Part shown: positions 37,218-45,298 of the stretch, piece by piece
How the letters are laid out: each line of letters opens with the position of its first letter
Position numbering within the stretch: position 1 is the stretch's first letter
Assembly (NCBI GenBank): GCA_001580565.1
Contig: LRBF01000239.1
Span: 62,001-126,000, forward strand
DNA length: 64,000 nucleotides
Reading direction: 5' to 3'
Origin: Caballeronia megalochromosomata
Lineage (GTDB): Bacteria; Pseudomonadota; Gammaproteobacteria; Burkholderiales; Burkholderiaceae
The notes under the pieces: generated by a model
What the model saw: only the letters and a program-made list of their open reading frames with translations
The model's database searches: none
What the model was told of the DNA's origin: nothing
Position numbers and translations under genes: made by a program

Positions 37218-38630
37218 CTATCCGAGATGCGAGTGCTGCGCCTTGTACAACTCCCGAAACGTGCGCCCGACCGGCGCGGGCATGTCGCGCGTGCCGGTCC
37301 ATCCCGCGCCCAAGGGCAAGCGCGAAATCGCCTTCTTCTTGCCGCCCATGCGTTCGAGCACGCGCACGGCGAGCTTCGTGAAAAGCGCGTACGCGGCCGG
37401 CCGCTTTGCGAGAAAGCCCCACGCGGCGAGCGCGGCGCGCTCGTTCCAGGGGCGCAACCGACGCTCCATCTGCTTCTCGCGCAACTTGCGCAGCAGGTCC
37501 GAAAGCGGAATTCCCACCGGGCACACGCTGTTGCACTCGCCGCAGAGCGTCGCGGCCTGCGGCAGATCGAGCGCCTTGTCGATGCCGACATACGCCGGCG
37601 TCAGCACCGAGCCCATCGGTCCCGGATACACCCAGCCGTACGCATGTCCGCCGATCTTCTGATAGACCGGGCAATGATTCATGCACGCGCCGCAGCGGAT
37701 ACAGCGCAGCATCTCCTGAAACTCTCCGCCGATGAGTCCGGTGCGACCGCCATCGACCAGCACGAAGTACATATGCTCGGGGCCGTCGGATTCGTCCGCC
37801 GCGCGCGGGCCGGTCAACAGTGAAAAATAATTCGAGATCGTCTGCCCGGTCGCGGAGCGCGGCAGAAGACGCATGGCGGTCGCGAGATCCTCCAGTGTCG
37901 GCAACACTTTCTCGATGCCCGTCACCGCGACATGCACACGCGGCATCACGGTGCACATGCCTTCGTTGCCCTCGTTCGTCACGACCGCCACCGATCCCGT
38001 CTCCGCGATCAGAAAGTTGCCGCCCGTCACGCCCATGTCCGCCGACATGAAATGCGGACGCAGCACTTCGCGCGCTTCCCGCGTCATCTCGGGGATATCG
38101 GTCAGGCGCGGCTTGTTGTGCGTCTTCGCGAAGAGATCGGCGATCTGTTCCTTATCCTTGTGGACGACCGGCGCGATGATGTGGCTCGGCGGTTCGTTGT
38201 CGTTGATCTGCAGGATGTATTCGCCGAGGTCGGTCTCGATGGACTGCACGCCCATTTCGCCGAGCACGCGATTCAACTGCATCTCCTCCGAGACCATCGA
38301 CTTGGTCTTGATGACCTTCTTCACGTCGTGCTTGCGGGCGATCTCCCCGACGAGCCGCGCCGCGTCCTGCGTCGATTCGGCGTAGAGCACCGTGGCGCCG
38401 CGCCGGGTCGCTTCGCGCTCGAAGGTTTCGAGCCACACGTCGAGATTGTCGAGCGCACGATTGCGGCGCTCCTTCAACGCGGCGCGGGTCGCCTCGAAGT
38501 CGATGTCGCGCACCGCGCTCGCGCGCGCGCTGACGAACTTGGTCGAGAGCTTCGTGAGATTCTGTTGCAAGCGCTCGTCGGCGAGCTTGCTGCCCGCGCG
38601 CGCCTTGAAGTGCATCGTCTGGACTTGCAT
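37218..38630 (-). CDS. lutB: L-lactate utilization iron-sulfur protein LutB
   Basis: 470 residues. A LUD-type N-terminal domain (with IETDLGEYILQINDNEPPSH and GNFLIAETGSVAVVTNEGN) is followed by two 4Fe-4S centres: CIRCGACMNHCPVYQ and a CGECNSVCPVGIPL. With LutA and LutC it oxidises L-lactate to pyruvate. LutC is not beside it here. lutA is 25 bases upstream and the IclR regulator diverges from lutA. Confidence 0.93.
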   Translation of the reverse strand: MQVQTMHFKARAGSKLADERLQQNLTKLSTKFVSARASAVRDIDFEATRAALKERRNRALDNLDVWLETFEREATRRGATVLYAESTQDAARLVGEIARKHDVKKVIKTKSMVSEEMQLNRVLGEMGVQSIETDLGEYILQINDNEPPSHIIAPVVHKDKEQIADLFAKTHNKPRLTDIPEMTREAREVLRPHFMSADMGVTGGNFLIAETGSVAVVTNEGNEGMCTVMPRVHVAVTGIEKVLPTLEDLATAMRLLPRSATGQTISNYFSLLTGPRAADESDGPEHMYFVLVDGGRTGLIGGEFQEMLRCIRCGACMNHCPVYQKIGGHAYGWVYPGPMGSVLTPAYVGIDKALDLPQAATLCGECNSVCPVGIPLSDLLRKLREKQMERRLRPWNERAALAAWGFLAKRPAAYALFTKLAVRVLERMGGKKKAISRLPLGAGWTGTRDMPAPVGRTFRELYKAQHSHLG

Positions 38631-38655
38631 GTGCGGTCTCTCTTTTCGGATGCGC

Positions 38656-39390
38656 TCAGGCGCGGACTTGCGCGTCGCCGGCCAGCACCTGCGCGATGTG
38701 CAGCACGCGTGTCGATGTGTCGCCGGTGCGGCGCAGGCGTCCTTCGATGTTCAGCATGCAGCCGAGGTCGCCGAGGACCACGGTATCAGCCCCGCTCGCC
38801 TTGATGTTCGCGCACTTCTCGTCGACGATCGCCGTCGAAATGTCGCCATACTTCACGGCGAACGTGCCGCCGAAGCCGCAGCAATGCTCGCAGCCCGCCA
38901 TTTCCGTCACCGGCACGCCCGCCTGCGCGAGCAGCTCGCGCGGCTGCGACTTCACGCCGAGTTCGCGCAGGCCCGAGCAGGAATCGTGATAGGTCACCAT
39001 GCCGTCGAAGGCGCCTGGCTCCATGCGCGCCTTCGCGACATTCACGAGAAAATCCGTCAGTTCGAATACGCGCGGCTGCAGGCGGCCGAAGCGGCTCATC
39101 AGTTGCGGATCGTCGCGAAAGAGATCGCCGTAGTGCGCGCGGATCATCCCGCCGCAGGAACCCGACGGCACCACGACATAGTCGAACTGCTCGAATTCGA
39201 GCAGCGTCTTTTCGGCCAGATCGCGGGCGAGCGGACGATCGCCGGAGTTGTAGGCGGGCTGACCGCAGCACGTCTGCGACGGCGGCACGACGACTTCGAA
39301 GCCCGCCCGCTCGATCAGCTTGATGACCGAGAAGCCGATTTCCGGGCGCATCATGTCGATGAGACATGTCACGAATAGTCCGACTCGCAT
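38656..39390 (-). CDS. lutA: L-lactate utilization protein LutA (CCG-domain)
   Basis: 244 residues with the two cysteine-rich CCG modules: CCGQPAYNSGD with a downstream SGSCGGM, and CEHCCGFGGTF. The family includes LutA, YkgE and glycolate oxidase subunit GlcF. Cysteines ligate an unusual non-cubane iron-sulfur site in related heterodisulfide reductase domains. First gene of the lutAB unit; AGGAAA lies about 8 bases before the ATG. Confidence 0.93.
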   Translation of the reverse strand: MRVGLFVTCLIDMMRPEIGFSVIKLIERAGFEVVVPPSQTCCGQPAYNSGDRPLARDLAEKTLLEFEQFDYVVVPSGSCGGMIRAHYGDLFRDDPQLMSRFGRLQPRVFELTDFLVNVAKARMEPGAFDGMVTYHDSCSGLRELGVKSQPRELLAQAGVPVTEMAGCEHCCGFGGTFAVKYGDISTAIVDEKCANIKASGADTVVLGDLGCMLNIEGRLRRTGDTSTRVLHIAQVLAGDAQVRA

Positions 39391-39580
39391 GGGGCGTTTC
39401 CTGTTTTGTAGAAGTGATCTGAACGCATCGCGATTATCCCCGAAAAGTCCCGCCCGGCCGGGCTCGCGCTGTCCGCACGTGCCATCGGCGGAACCATTGT
39501 TTCTGAGCAGCGTTCGCTTTTTTCACATTATGAGATACAATTGCAGTTCCGCTGTTTGACGCATCAACCGATTTTTCACG

Positions 39581-40387
39581 ATGAGCGATACGAACCCGGA
39601 ATCCAAGACCTCCATTCAGGTGATCGAGCGCATGATGCGTCTTCTCGACGCGCTCGCCGACCACACTGATCCCGTCAGCCTGAAAGAGCTGGCCCAGAGC
39701 ACCGACCTGCATCCGTCCACCGCGCATCGCATCCTGAACGACATGGTGCTGTGCCGCCTCGTGGACCGTTCCGATCCCGGCACCTACCGGCTCGGCATGC
39801 GGCTCCTCGAACTCGGCAATCTCGTGAAGGCGCGTCTTTCGGTGCGCGAAGCCGCCATGCCGCCGATGCGCGAGCTCCATCGGCAAACCGGCCAGACCGT
39901 CAATCTTTCCGTGCGGCAAGGCGACGAGATCGTCTATATCGAGCGTGCGTATTCGGAACGCTCGGGCATGCAGGTCGTGCGTGCTATCGGCGGCCGGGCG
40001 CCGCTGCATCTGACGTCGGTCGGCAAGCTCTTCCTCGCCGCCGACGAAGCCACGCGCGTGCGCGCCTACGCGATGCGCACCGGGCTGTCCGGCCACACGC
40101 AGAACAGCATCACCGATCTCTCGAAGCTCGAACGCGAACTGTCGCTCGTGCGTCAGCAAGCCTGCGCGCGCGACAACGAAGAACTCGAACTCGGCGTGCG
40201 CTGCATTGCGGCCGGCATCTACGACGACACCGGACGACTCGTGGCCGGCCTGTCGCTCTCGGCGCCCGCCGATCGTTTGCAGGACGCCTGGATCAAGCAA
40301 CTGAGCCACACGGCGCTGGAAATCTCGCAATCGCTGGGCTATGACCCGGAGCAGGCGACCGCGGCCGCGCAACACGCGCATCGCTGA
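39581..40387 (+). CDS. IclR-family regulator, divergent from lutAB
   Basis: 268 residues: an N-terminal winged helix (SIQVIERMMRLLDALADHTD then LAQSTDLHPSTAHRIL) and an effector domain from about 95 (with VYIERAYSERSGMQVVRAIG). The divergent position suggests it regulates lutAB, perhaps in response to lactate, pyruvate or a related acid (inference). Most lut regulators are GntR type, so this would be a different arrangement. TACAAT at 39536-39541 is its likely -10. Confidence 0.9.
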   Translation: MSDTNPESKTSIQVIERMMRLLDALADHTDPVSLKELAQSTDLHPSTAHRILNDMVLCRLVDRSDPGTYRLGMRLLELGNLVKARLSVREAAMPPMRELHRQTGQTVNLSVRQGDEIVYIERAYSERSGMQVVRAIGGRAPLHLTSVGKLFLAADEATRVRAYAMRTGLSGHTQNSITDLSKLERELSLVRQQACARDNEELELGVRCIAAGIYDDTGRLVAGLSLSAPADRLQDAWIKQLSHTALEISQSLGYDPEQATAAAQHAHR

Positions 40388-40402
40388 TTTTCGCTGCATA
40401 AG

Positions 40403-40443
40403 AAAAAACGGGATTCGTCCTTCGACGAATCCCGTTTCCTTTT
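40403..40443. terminator. Bidirectional terminator between iclR and pbpG
   Basis: AAACGGGATTCGTC (40406-40419) / GACGAATCCCGTTT (40424-40437), 14-bp stem with a 4-base loop, A run before and T-rich after; serves both convergent genes. Confidence 0.9.
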
Positions 40444-40464
40444 GAATCAGCGAAAGACCGGCGC

Positions 40465-41643
40465 TTAAGGATTCGCGCCGCTGCCCATGTCCGCGCTCAT
40501 GATATGCGGCTCGCCGAGCGTATCGAGGAACGAACGCAGGCGGCCCGCATCGGCAAAGCGCGAATACTTGCCATACGAGTCGAGCAGCACGATCACGACC
40601 GGGCGGCCGTTCACGTTCGCCTGCATCACGAGACACTCGCCCGCTTCGTTGATGAAGCCCGTCTTCTGCAAGCCGATATCCCACGATGCATTGCGGATCA
40701 GCGCATTCGTGCTGTTGTAGGCGATGTTGCGCTTGCCGGTGAAGACGTCGTAGCTGCGATCGGTCGAGAACTTGCGGATCAGCGGATATTGATACGCCGC
40801 GTTGACCATCTTCACGAGGTCGCGCGCGCTCGACACGTTCAAACTCGTCAGGCCGGTCGAGTTCTCGAAGTGCGTGTCGGTCATGCCGAGCGACTTCGCC
40901 TTCGCGTTCATCGCGGCGATGAACGCGGGACGGCCGCCCGGGTAGAAGCGCGACAGTGCAGCCGCCGCGCGATTCTCGGAGGCCATCAGCGCGATATGCA
41001 GCATGTCCTCGCGATTGAGCACCGAGCCGACGGCCAGGCGCGAGCCCGTGAACTTCTCGTAATCGCGGTCTTCGTCGGTGACGTTGATCTCGTCGGTGAG
41101 CGGCATGTGCGAATCGAGCACGACCATTGCCGTCATGAGCTTCGTGATCGATGCGATCGGCACGACGGCGCGCGAGTTCTTGTCGAAGAGCGTCTCGGAC
41201 GTGTTCTGGTCGACCACATAAGCCACGCTGGAGCGCAGCGCGAGACTGTCCGGCGTGTCACGCAGGCCGAACGCCTGGCCGACCGACGTCGCGCGCGGCT
41301 GGAACGCGACCGCATGCACCCCGGCGCGACGCGCGTGCGGCTCCATGCGATACGACACGCGACGCTTGCGCGATGCGCGGGGCGCATCCTCGTCGTCATC
41401 CGCGGCGGCGACCTTGGCGGCCTTCGCCGGCTTCGGCGCCTTGAGGGTGGTTTTCGCCACGCGCGCAGGCTCGGCCTTGGCGGCGGATTTCTTCGCGGTT
41501 TTGGTGGTGGTGGTCTTTGCGAGGGCTTCAGCCGGAGCCGCTGCGAAGGACGTCGCTACTGCGATGGAGACAGCAATGGACAGTGCCGAGCGCACTGCCA
41601 CGCCATGCACCACCTTCAACGACGAAAACATTTCGGTTTTCAT
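40465..41643 (-). CDS. pbpG: D-alanyl-D-alanine endopeptidase, PBP7-like
   Basis: 392 residues from ATG 41643. A signal sequence (about 1-40) is followed by an Ala/Lys-rich linker to about residue 110, then an S11 peptidase domain with SxxK in IASITKLMTAMVV, SxN in MASENRAAAALS and KTG in LQKTGFINEAG. It cleaves cross-links in peptidoglycan (or trims peptides) in the periplasm. The basic linker is long compared with E. coli PbpG (310 residues). Confidence 0.92.
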   Translation of the reverse strand: MKTEMFSSLKVVHGVAVRSALSIAVSIAVATSFAAAPAEALAKTTTTKTAKKSAAKAEPARVAKTTLKAPKPAKAAKVAAADDDEDAPRASRKRRVSYRMEPHARRAGVHAVAFQPRATSVGQAFGLRDTPDSLALRSSVAYVVDQNTSETLFDKNSRAVVPIASITKLMTAMVVLDSHMPLTDEINVTDEDRDYEKFTGSRLAVGSVLNREDMLHIALMASENRAAAALSRFYPGGRPAFIAAMNAKAKSLGMTDTHFENSTGLTSLNVSSARDLVKMVNAAYQYPLIRKFSTDRSYDVFTGKRNIAYNSTNALIRNASWDIGLQKTGFINEAGECLVMQANVNGRPVVIVLLDSYGKYSRFADAGRLRSFLDTLGEPHIMSADMGSGANP

Positions 41644-42255
41644 TAGTGTTCTGTTGGGCGGCTGGAGAGTACCGCCAAGTGTAGTGAAGCTACGAAATTT
41701 AAGCAATATTAAGCACTTATCGGCACTCGTTAAACCGAGTTGTAAGCCGTGATTGCGAATTGCCGATCAACAGCGCGCCTCGATCGGAAAAAACGATCGA
41801 TTCGGCGGAACAGTGCTGCCCAAAGCGCGCTTTTCTACACAAAGGCAAACGCTCTATCGGCAAAACTTTCCACGACTTTAGCCAAACATGTGAACCGAAT
41901 CGGACAAAACGCAGAGTTTCGAAACGACGGACGGGCTGGGTCGGATGCCGTGACCAACACACGGCAAATCGGACAGACGAAATGTTAACGTTTCTTCAAC
42001 AATTTGGTGTACGGCAACATCTTAAAAATAAGACAACGTTCAGAAACTTCTTGTTTTGCATCGCGATAGAACGCTCGCGTCGCGCGCGGCGCCAACATCA
42101 AATTTTCATCCGGATGTGTTTTCATCAAGCATGACGACCCGCTCGAGATGGCCTCGCAGGGCGTGCCCAGCCTGGGTGCATAGGGTTTTCACCAATGCCC
42201 GTTTCGTGCCGGATCTCATCAAGTAAGTCCTTGTTTAACATACGGTTTCCACAAA

Positions 42256-42270
42256 TTGTGCGGCGCACAA
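42256..42270. promoter_or_regulatory. Palindrome abutting the phaP -35
   Basis: TTGTGC-GGC-GCACAA, 6-bp arms, 7 bases upstream of the -35. The adjacent GCACAAAAAGCG, and GCACCAATCGCA at 42323-42334, each match about 10 of 12 positions of the R. eutropha PhaR motif GCAMMAAWTMMD as I recall it. PhaR represses phasin genes when no polyhydroxybutyrate is present. Confidence 0.45.
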
Positions 42271-42277
42271 AAAGCGC

Positions 42278-42305
42278 TTGACATCCATAGGAATATCTCT
42301 AAAAT
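42278..42305 (+). promoter_or_regulatory. Strong sigma-70 promoter of phaP
   Basis: TTGACA (42278-42283), a perfect -35, 16-base spacer, TAAAAT (42300-42305), giving a leader of about 110 bases. Confidence 0.85.
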
Positions 42306-42422
42306 GGGTCTCATGTTGCGACGCACCAATCGCAGTTGCACTTAGCCGGCCAGGTTGCATCGCGCCGGATCTACCCAAACCACGACCCGCGTTTTTGATG
42401 GGTCGGCCATCAGGAGCCTGAG

Positions 42423-42998
42423 ATGACGCTGTTGACCCCCGAGCAAATCGCCGCTGCACAGAAAGCCAACTTCGACACGCTGTTCGGTCTGACGAACAAG
42501 GCGTTCGAAGGCGTCGAGAAGCTGGTCGAACTGAATCTGCAAGTCGTGAAGTCCACGCTGGCCGAAAGCCAGGAAAACGCACAGCGCGCGCTGTCGGTGA
42601 AGGACGCACAAGAACTGCTCGCGCTGCAAGCCAGCCTGACGCAACCGGTCGCGGAAAAGGTGCTGTCGTATGGCCGTCACCTGTATGAAATCGCGTCGGC
42701 CACGCAAGCTGAATTCGCCCGCGTCGCGGAAGCGCAGTACGAAGAGCAAAACCGCAAGGTGCAAACGCTCGTCGACAACGTCGCGAAGAACGCACCGGCT
42801 GGTTCGGAAACGGCTGTCGCCGTGATGAAGTCGGCTATCACCGCCGCTAACACGACGTACGAAACGGTTCACAAGGCAACGAAGCAAGCTGTCGAAATCG
42901 CTGAAAGCAACTTCAACGCTGCCGCTACGGCTGCGACGAAGGCCGCTACGCAAGCGACCGAGCAAGCTAGCCGCGCCGCCAAGAAGTCGGTTGCGTAA
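42423..42998 (+). CDS. phaP: Phasin family protein PhaP
   Basis: 191 residues, helical and Ala/Gln/Glu-rich, opening [20 protein letters not shown] with the phasin_2 core [20 protein letters not shown]. Phasins coat polyhydroxybutyrate granules in the cytoplasm and control their size. Codon use and a strong promoter point to high expression. Single gene with terminator. A C-terminal Ala/Thr-rich [17 protein letters not shown] tail is typical of Burkholderia phasins. Confidence 0.95.
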   Translation: MTLLTPEQIAAAQKANFDTLFGLTNKAFEGVEKLVELNLQVVKSTLAESQENAQRALSVKDAQELLALQASLTQPVAEKVLSYGRHLYEIASATQAEFARVAEAQYEEQNRKVQTLVDNVAKNAPAGSETAVAVMKSAITAANTTYETVHKATKQAVEIAESNFNAAATAATKAATQATEQASRAAKKSVA

Positions 42999-43046
42999 GT
43001 TTGCCGCCGGGCCCTGCCCGGTCAAGCTGCAGCACGCATGAAGAAG

Positions 43047-43072
43047 AACCCGGCCACCGCGCCGGGTTTTTT
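43047..43072 (+). terminator. Intrinsic terminator of phaP
   Basis: ACCCGGC/GCCGGGT (43049-43055 with 43062-43068) followed by T's. Confidence 0.8.
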
Positions 43073-43111
43073 GTCGTCTGGCGTTTCTTTCGTTTCTTGT
43101 CCCGCGCAAAC

Positions 43112-43146
43112 AAAAAAGGCGCGCTCCGGTAAAGGAGCGCGCCTTT
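43112..43146 (-). terminator. Intrinsic terminator of the PDH operon
   Basis: AAAAGGCGCGCTCC (43114-43127) / GGAGCGCGCCTTTT (43133-43146), with a T run on the minus strand; 22 bases after lpdA. Confidence 0.9.
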
Positions 43147-43168
43147 TCACTTCTTGCCGCGCGAGCGC

Positions 43169-45223
43169 TTACTTCTTGCGCTGCGGCGGCAAGTCCGTGC
43201 ACACGCCTTCGTACAACTCGGCGGCCATGCCGACCGATTCGCCGAGCGTCGGGTGCGGGTGGATCGTCTTGCCGATGTCGGTTGCATCCGCGCCCATCTC
43301 GATCGCGAGACATACTTCGCTGATCAGATCGCCCGCGTTCAGACCGACGATGCCGCCGCCGATCACACGATGCGTCTCTTCGTCGAAGATGAGCTTGGTA
43401 AAGCCTTCATCGCGGCCATTGGCGATCGCGCGGCCCGATGCGGCCCACGGGAACACGGCCTTGCCGAACTTGATGCCTTCGGCCTTGCACTGGTCTTCCG
43501 TCTTGCCGGCCCAAGCCACTTCCGGATCGGTGTACGCCACCGACGGAATCTGCAGCGCGTCGAAGTACGCCTTCTCGCCGTGCGCCGCTTCCGCCGCGAC
43601 GTGGCCTTCATGCACGGCCTTGTGCGCAAGCATCGGCTGGCCGACGAGATCGCCGATCGCGAAGATGTGCGGCACGTTGGTGCGCATCTGCTTGTCGACG
43701 TTGATGAAGCCGCGATCGGTCACCGCCACGCCCGCCTTGTCCGCGCCGATCTTCCCGCCGTTCGGACTGCGGCCGACCGCGAGCAGCACGAGGTCGTAGC
43801 GTTGCGGCTCGGCCGGCGCCTTTTCGCCTTCGAAGGTCACGTAGATGCCGTCTTCCCTGGCCTCGGCCTTGGTCGTCTTGGTCTTGAGCATCAGGTTCGT
43901 GAAGCGCTTGGCGTTGAACTTCTCCCAGACTTTCACGAGATCCCGGTCGGCGCCGAGCATCAGGCCGTCGAGCATTTCGACGACATCGATGTCCGCGCCG
44001 AGCGTCGAATACACCGTCGCCATTTCCAGGCCGATGATGCCGCCGCCGACCACGAGCATGCGCTTCGGAAGCTGACGCAGCTCGAGCGCGCCGGTCGAAT
44101 CGACGACACGCGGATCGTCCGGGAAGAACGGCAGCTTCACGGCTTGCGAACCCGCCGCGATGATCGCCTGCTTGAACTTGACGACCTTCTTGCCGTCCGG
44201 TCCGTTCACTTCCATGTGATACGGATCGACGAAATTGCCCACGCCGGTCACGACCTGCACCTTGCGCGCCTTCGCCATGCCCGCGAGACCGCCGGTCAGC
44301 TTCTTGACGACGCCTTCCTTGAAACCGCGCAGCTTGTCGAGATCGACCTTCGGCTCGCCGAAGCTGATGCCGTGCGCCGCGAGTTCCGCCGCTTCGTCGA
44401 TGACGAGCGCGGTGTGCAGCAACGCCTTCGACGGAATGCAGCCGACGTTCAGACACACGCCGCCCAGCGTCGAATAACGCTCGACGAGCACCGTCTTCAT
44501 GCCGAGATCGGCGGACCGGAACGCCGCCGAGTAACCGCCGGGGCCGGCGCCGATCACGAGCATGTCGCATTCGACATCGGCGGCGCCGGAATAGCTGCCC
44601 GCTTGCGGCGCGGGCGCCGAAGCTGCTGCCGGTGCCGCAGCCGGAGCGGCCTTTTGAGGCGCAGCCGCGGGAGCCGCCGCGCCGCCTTCGAGCGTCAGAA
44701 CCAGCGTGCCTTCCGACACGTTGTCGCCGACCTTCACCTTCACTTCCTTCACCGTGCCCGCAGCAGGCGAAGGCACGTCCATCGTGGCCTTGTCGGATTC
44801 GAGCGTGATGAGCGACTGCTCCTTCTCGACCGTATCGCCCGGCTTCACGTGCACTTCGATGACCGGAATGTCCTTGAAGTCGCCGATGTCCGGCACCTTC
44901 ACGTCCTGCACGGCGCCACCCGCGGCCTTCGCGGGCGCAGCGGCGGGAGCCGGCGCGGAAGCGGGAGCCGCGGCAGCGCCCGCGCCTTCTGTTTCGACCA
45001 TCGCGATGACCGAGCCCTGCGAGACCTTGTCGCCCTGCTTGACCTTCACTTCCTTGACGGTGCCTGCGAAATCGGCGGGCACTTCCATCGTGGCCTTGTC
45101 GGTTTCGAGCGTGATGACGCCCTGTTCCTTTTCGATGCTGTCGCCGGGTTTGATATTGACTTCGATGACATCGACATCGGAGAAGTCGCCGATGTCGGGT
45201 ACTTTTAGTTCGACGAGACTCAT
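43169..45223 (-). CDS. lpdA: Dihydrolipoyl dehydrogenase (PDH E3) with two lipoyl domains
   Basis: 684 residues. Two N-terminal lipoyl domains (about 1-78 with K43 in ETDKATMEV; about 106-180 with K145 in ESDKATMDV) are joined by Ala/Pro-rich linkers to a standard E3 core: FAD motif [13 protein letters not shown] (from 223), redox-active disulfide C257-C262 in [13 protein letters not shown], and HPHPTLGES near the end. E3 reoxidises E2 dihydrolipoamide using NAD+. Beta-proteobacterial PDH E3s often have one lipoyl domain; two is unusual, and the second is close in sequence to those of E2. Confidence 0.96.
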   Translation of the reverse strand: MSLVELKVPDIGDFSDVDVIEVNIKPGDSIEKEQGVITLETDKATMEVPADFAGTVKEVKVKQGDKVSQGSVIAMVETEGAGAAAAPASAPAPAAAPAKAAGGAVQDVKVPDIGDFKDIPVIEVHVKPGDTVEKEQSLITLESDKATMDVPSPAAGTVKEVKVKVGDNVSEGTLVLTLEGGAAAPAAAPQKAAPAAAPAAASAPAPQAGSYSGAADVECDMLVIGAGPGGYSAAFRSADLGMKTVLVERYSTLGGVCLNVGCIPSKALLHTALVIDEAAELAAHGISFGEPKVDLDKLRGFKEGVVKKLTGGLAGMAKARKVQVVTGVGNFVDPYHMEVNGPDGKKVVKFKQAIIAAGSQAVKLPFFPDDPRVVDSTGALELRQLPKRMLVVGGGIIGLEMATVYSTLGADIDVVEMLDGLMLGADRDLVKVWEKFNAKRFTNLMLKTKTTKAEAREDGIYVTFEGEKAPAEPQRYDLVLLAVGRSPNGGKIGADKAGVAVTDRGFINVDKQMRTNVPHIFAIGDLVGQPMLAHKAVHEGHVAAEAAHGEKAYFDALQIPSVAYTDPEVAWAGKTEDQCKAEGIKFGKAVFPWAASGRAIANGRDEGFTKLIFDEETHRVIGGGIVGLNAGDLISEVCLAIEMGADATDIGKTIHPHPTLGESVGMAAELYEGVCTDLPPQRKK

Positions 45224-45248
45224 GTTGTCCCCTAAGAGATGTGCGGAT

Positions 45249-45277
45249 GGAACCTCAGGGCAACGCCCCGAGGTTCC
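45249..45277. repeat. Intercistronic hairpin between aceF and lpdA
   Basis: GGAACCTC-A-GGGC pairs with GCCC-C-GAGGTTCC (45249-45261 with 45265-45277), with a 3-base loop and no T run. It could protect the upstream message or tune the ratio of E2 to E3. Confidence 0.55.
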
Positions 45278-45298
45278 GCCGTCGGCCAGATCGCAAGA

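Larger units (their letters stand above)
41644..42422. other. AT-rich intergenic region between pbpG and phaP
   Basis: 779 bases without a supported gene; about 41700-42110 is much poorer in GC than the rest of the window and has short open frames that lack ribosome sites or recognisable products. It contains TCTTAAAAATAAGA (42020-42033), a small symmetric element. The last 170 bases hold the phaP promoter, palindrome and PhaR-like sites. Confidence 0.6.

Noticed and set aside
41760-42134. Open frames in the AT-rich gap
   Set aside because: No ribosome site, no family resemblance and no codon bias like the neighbours.
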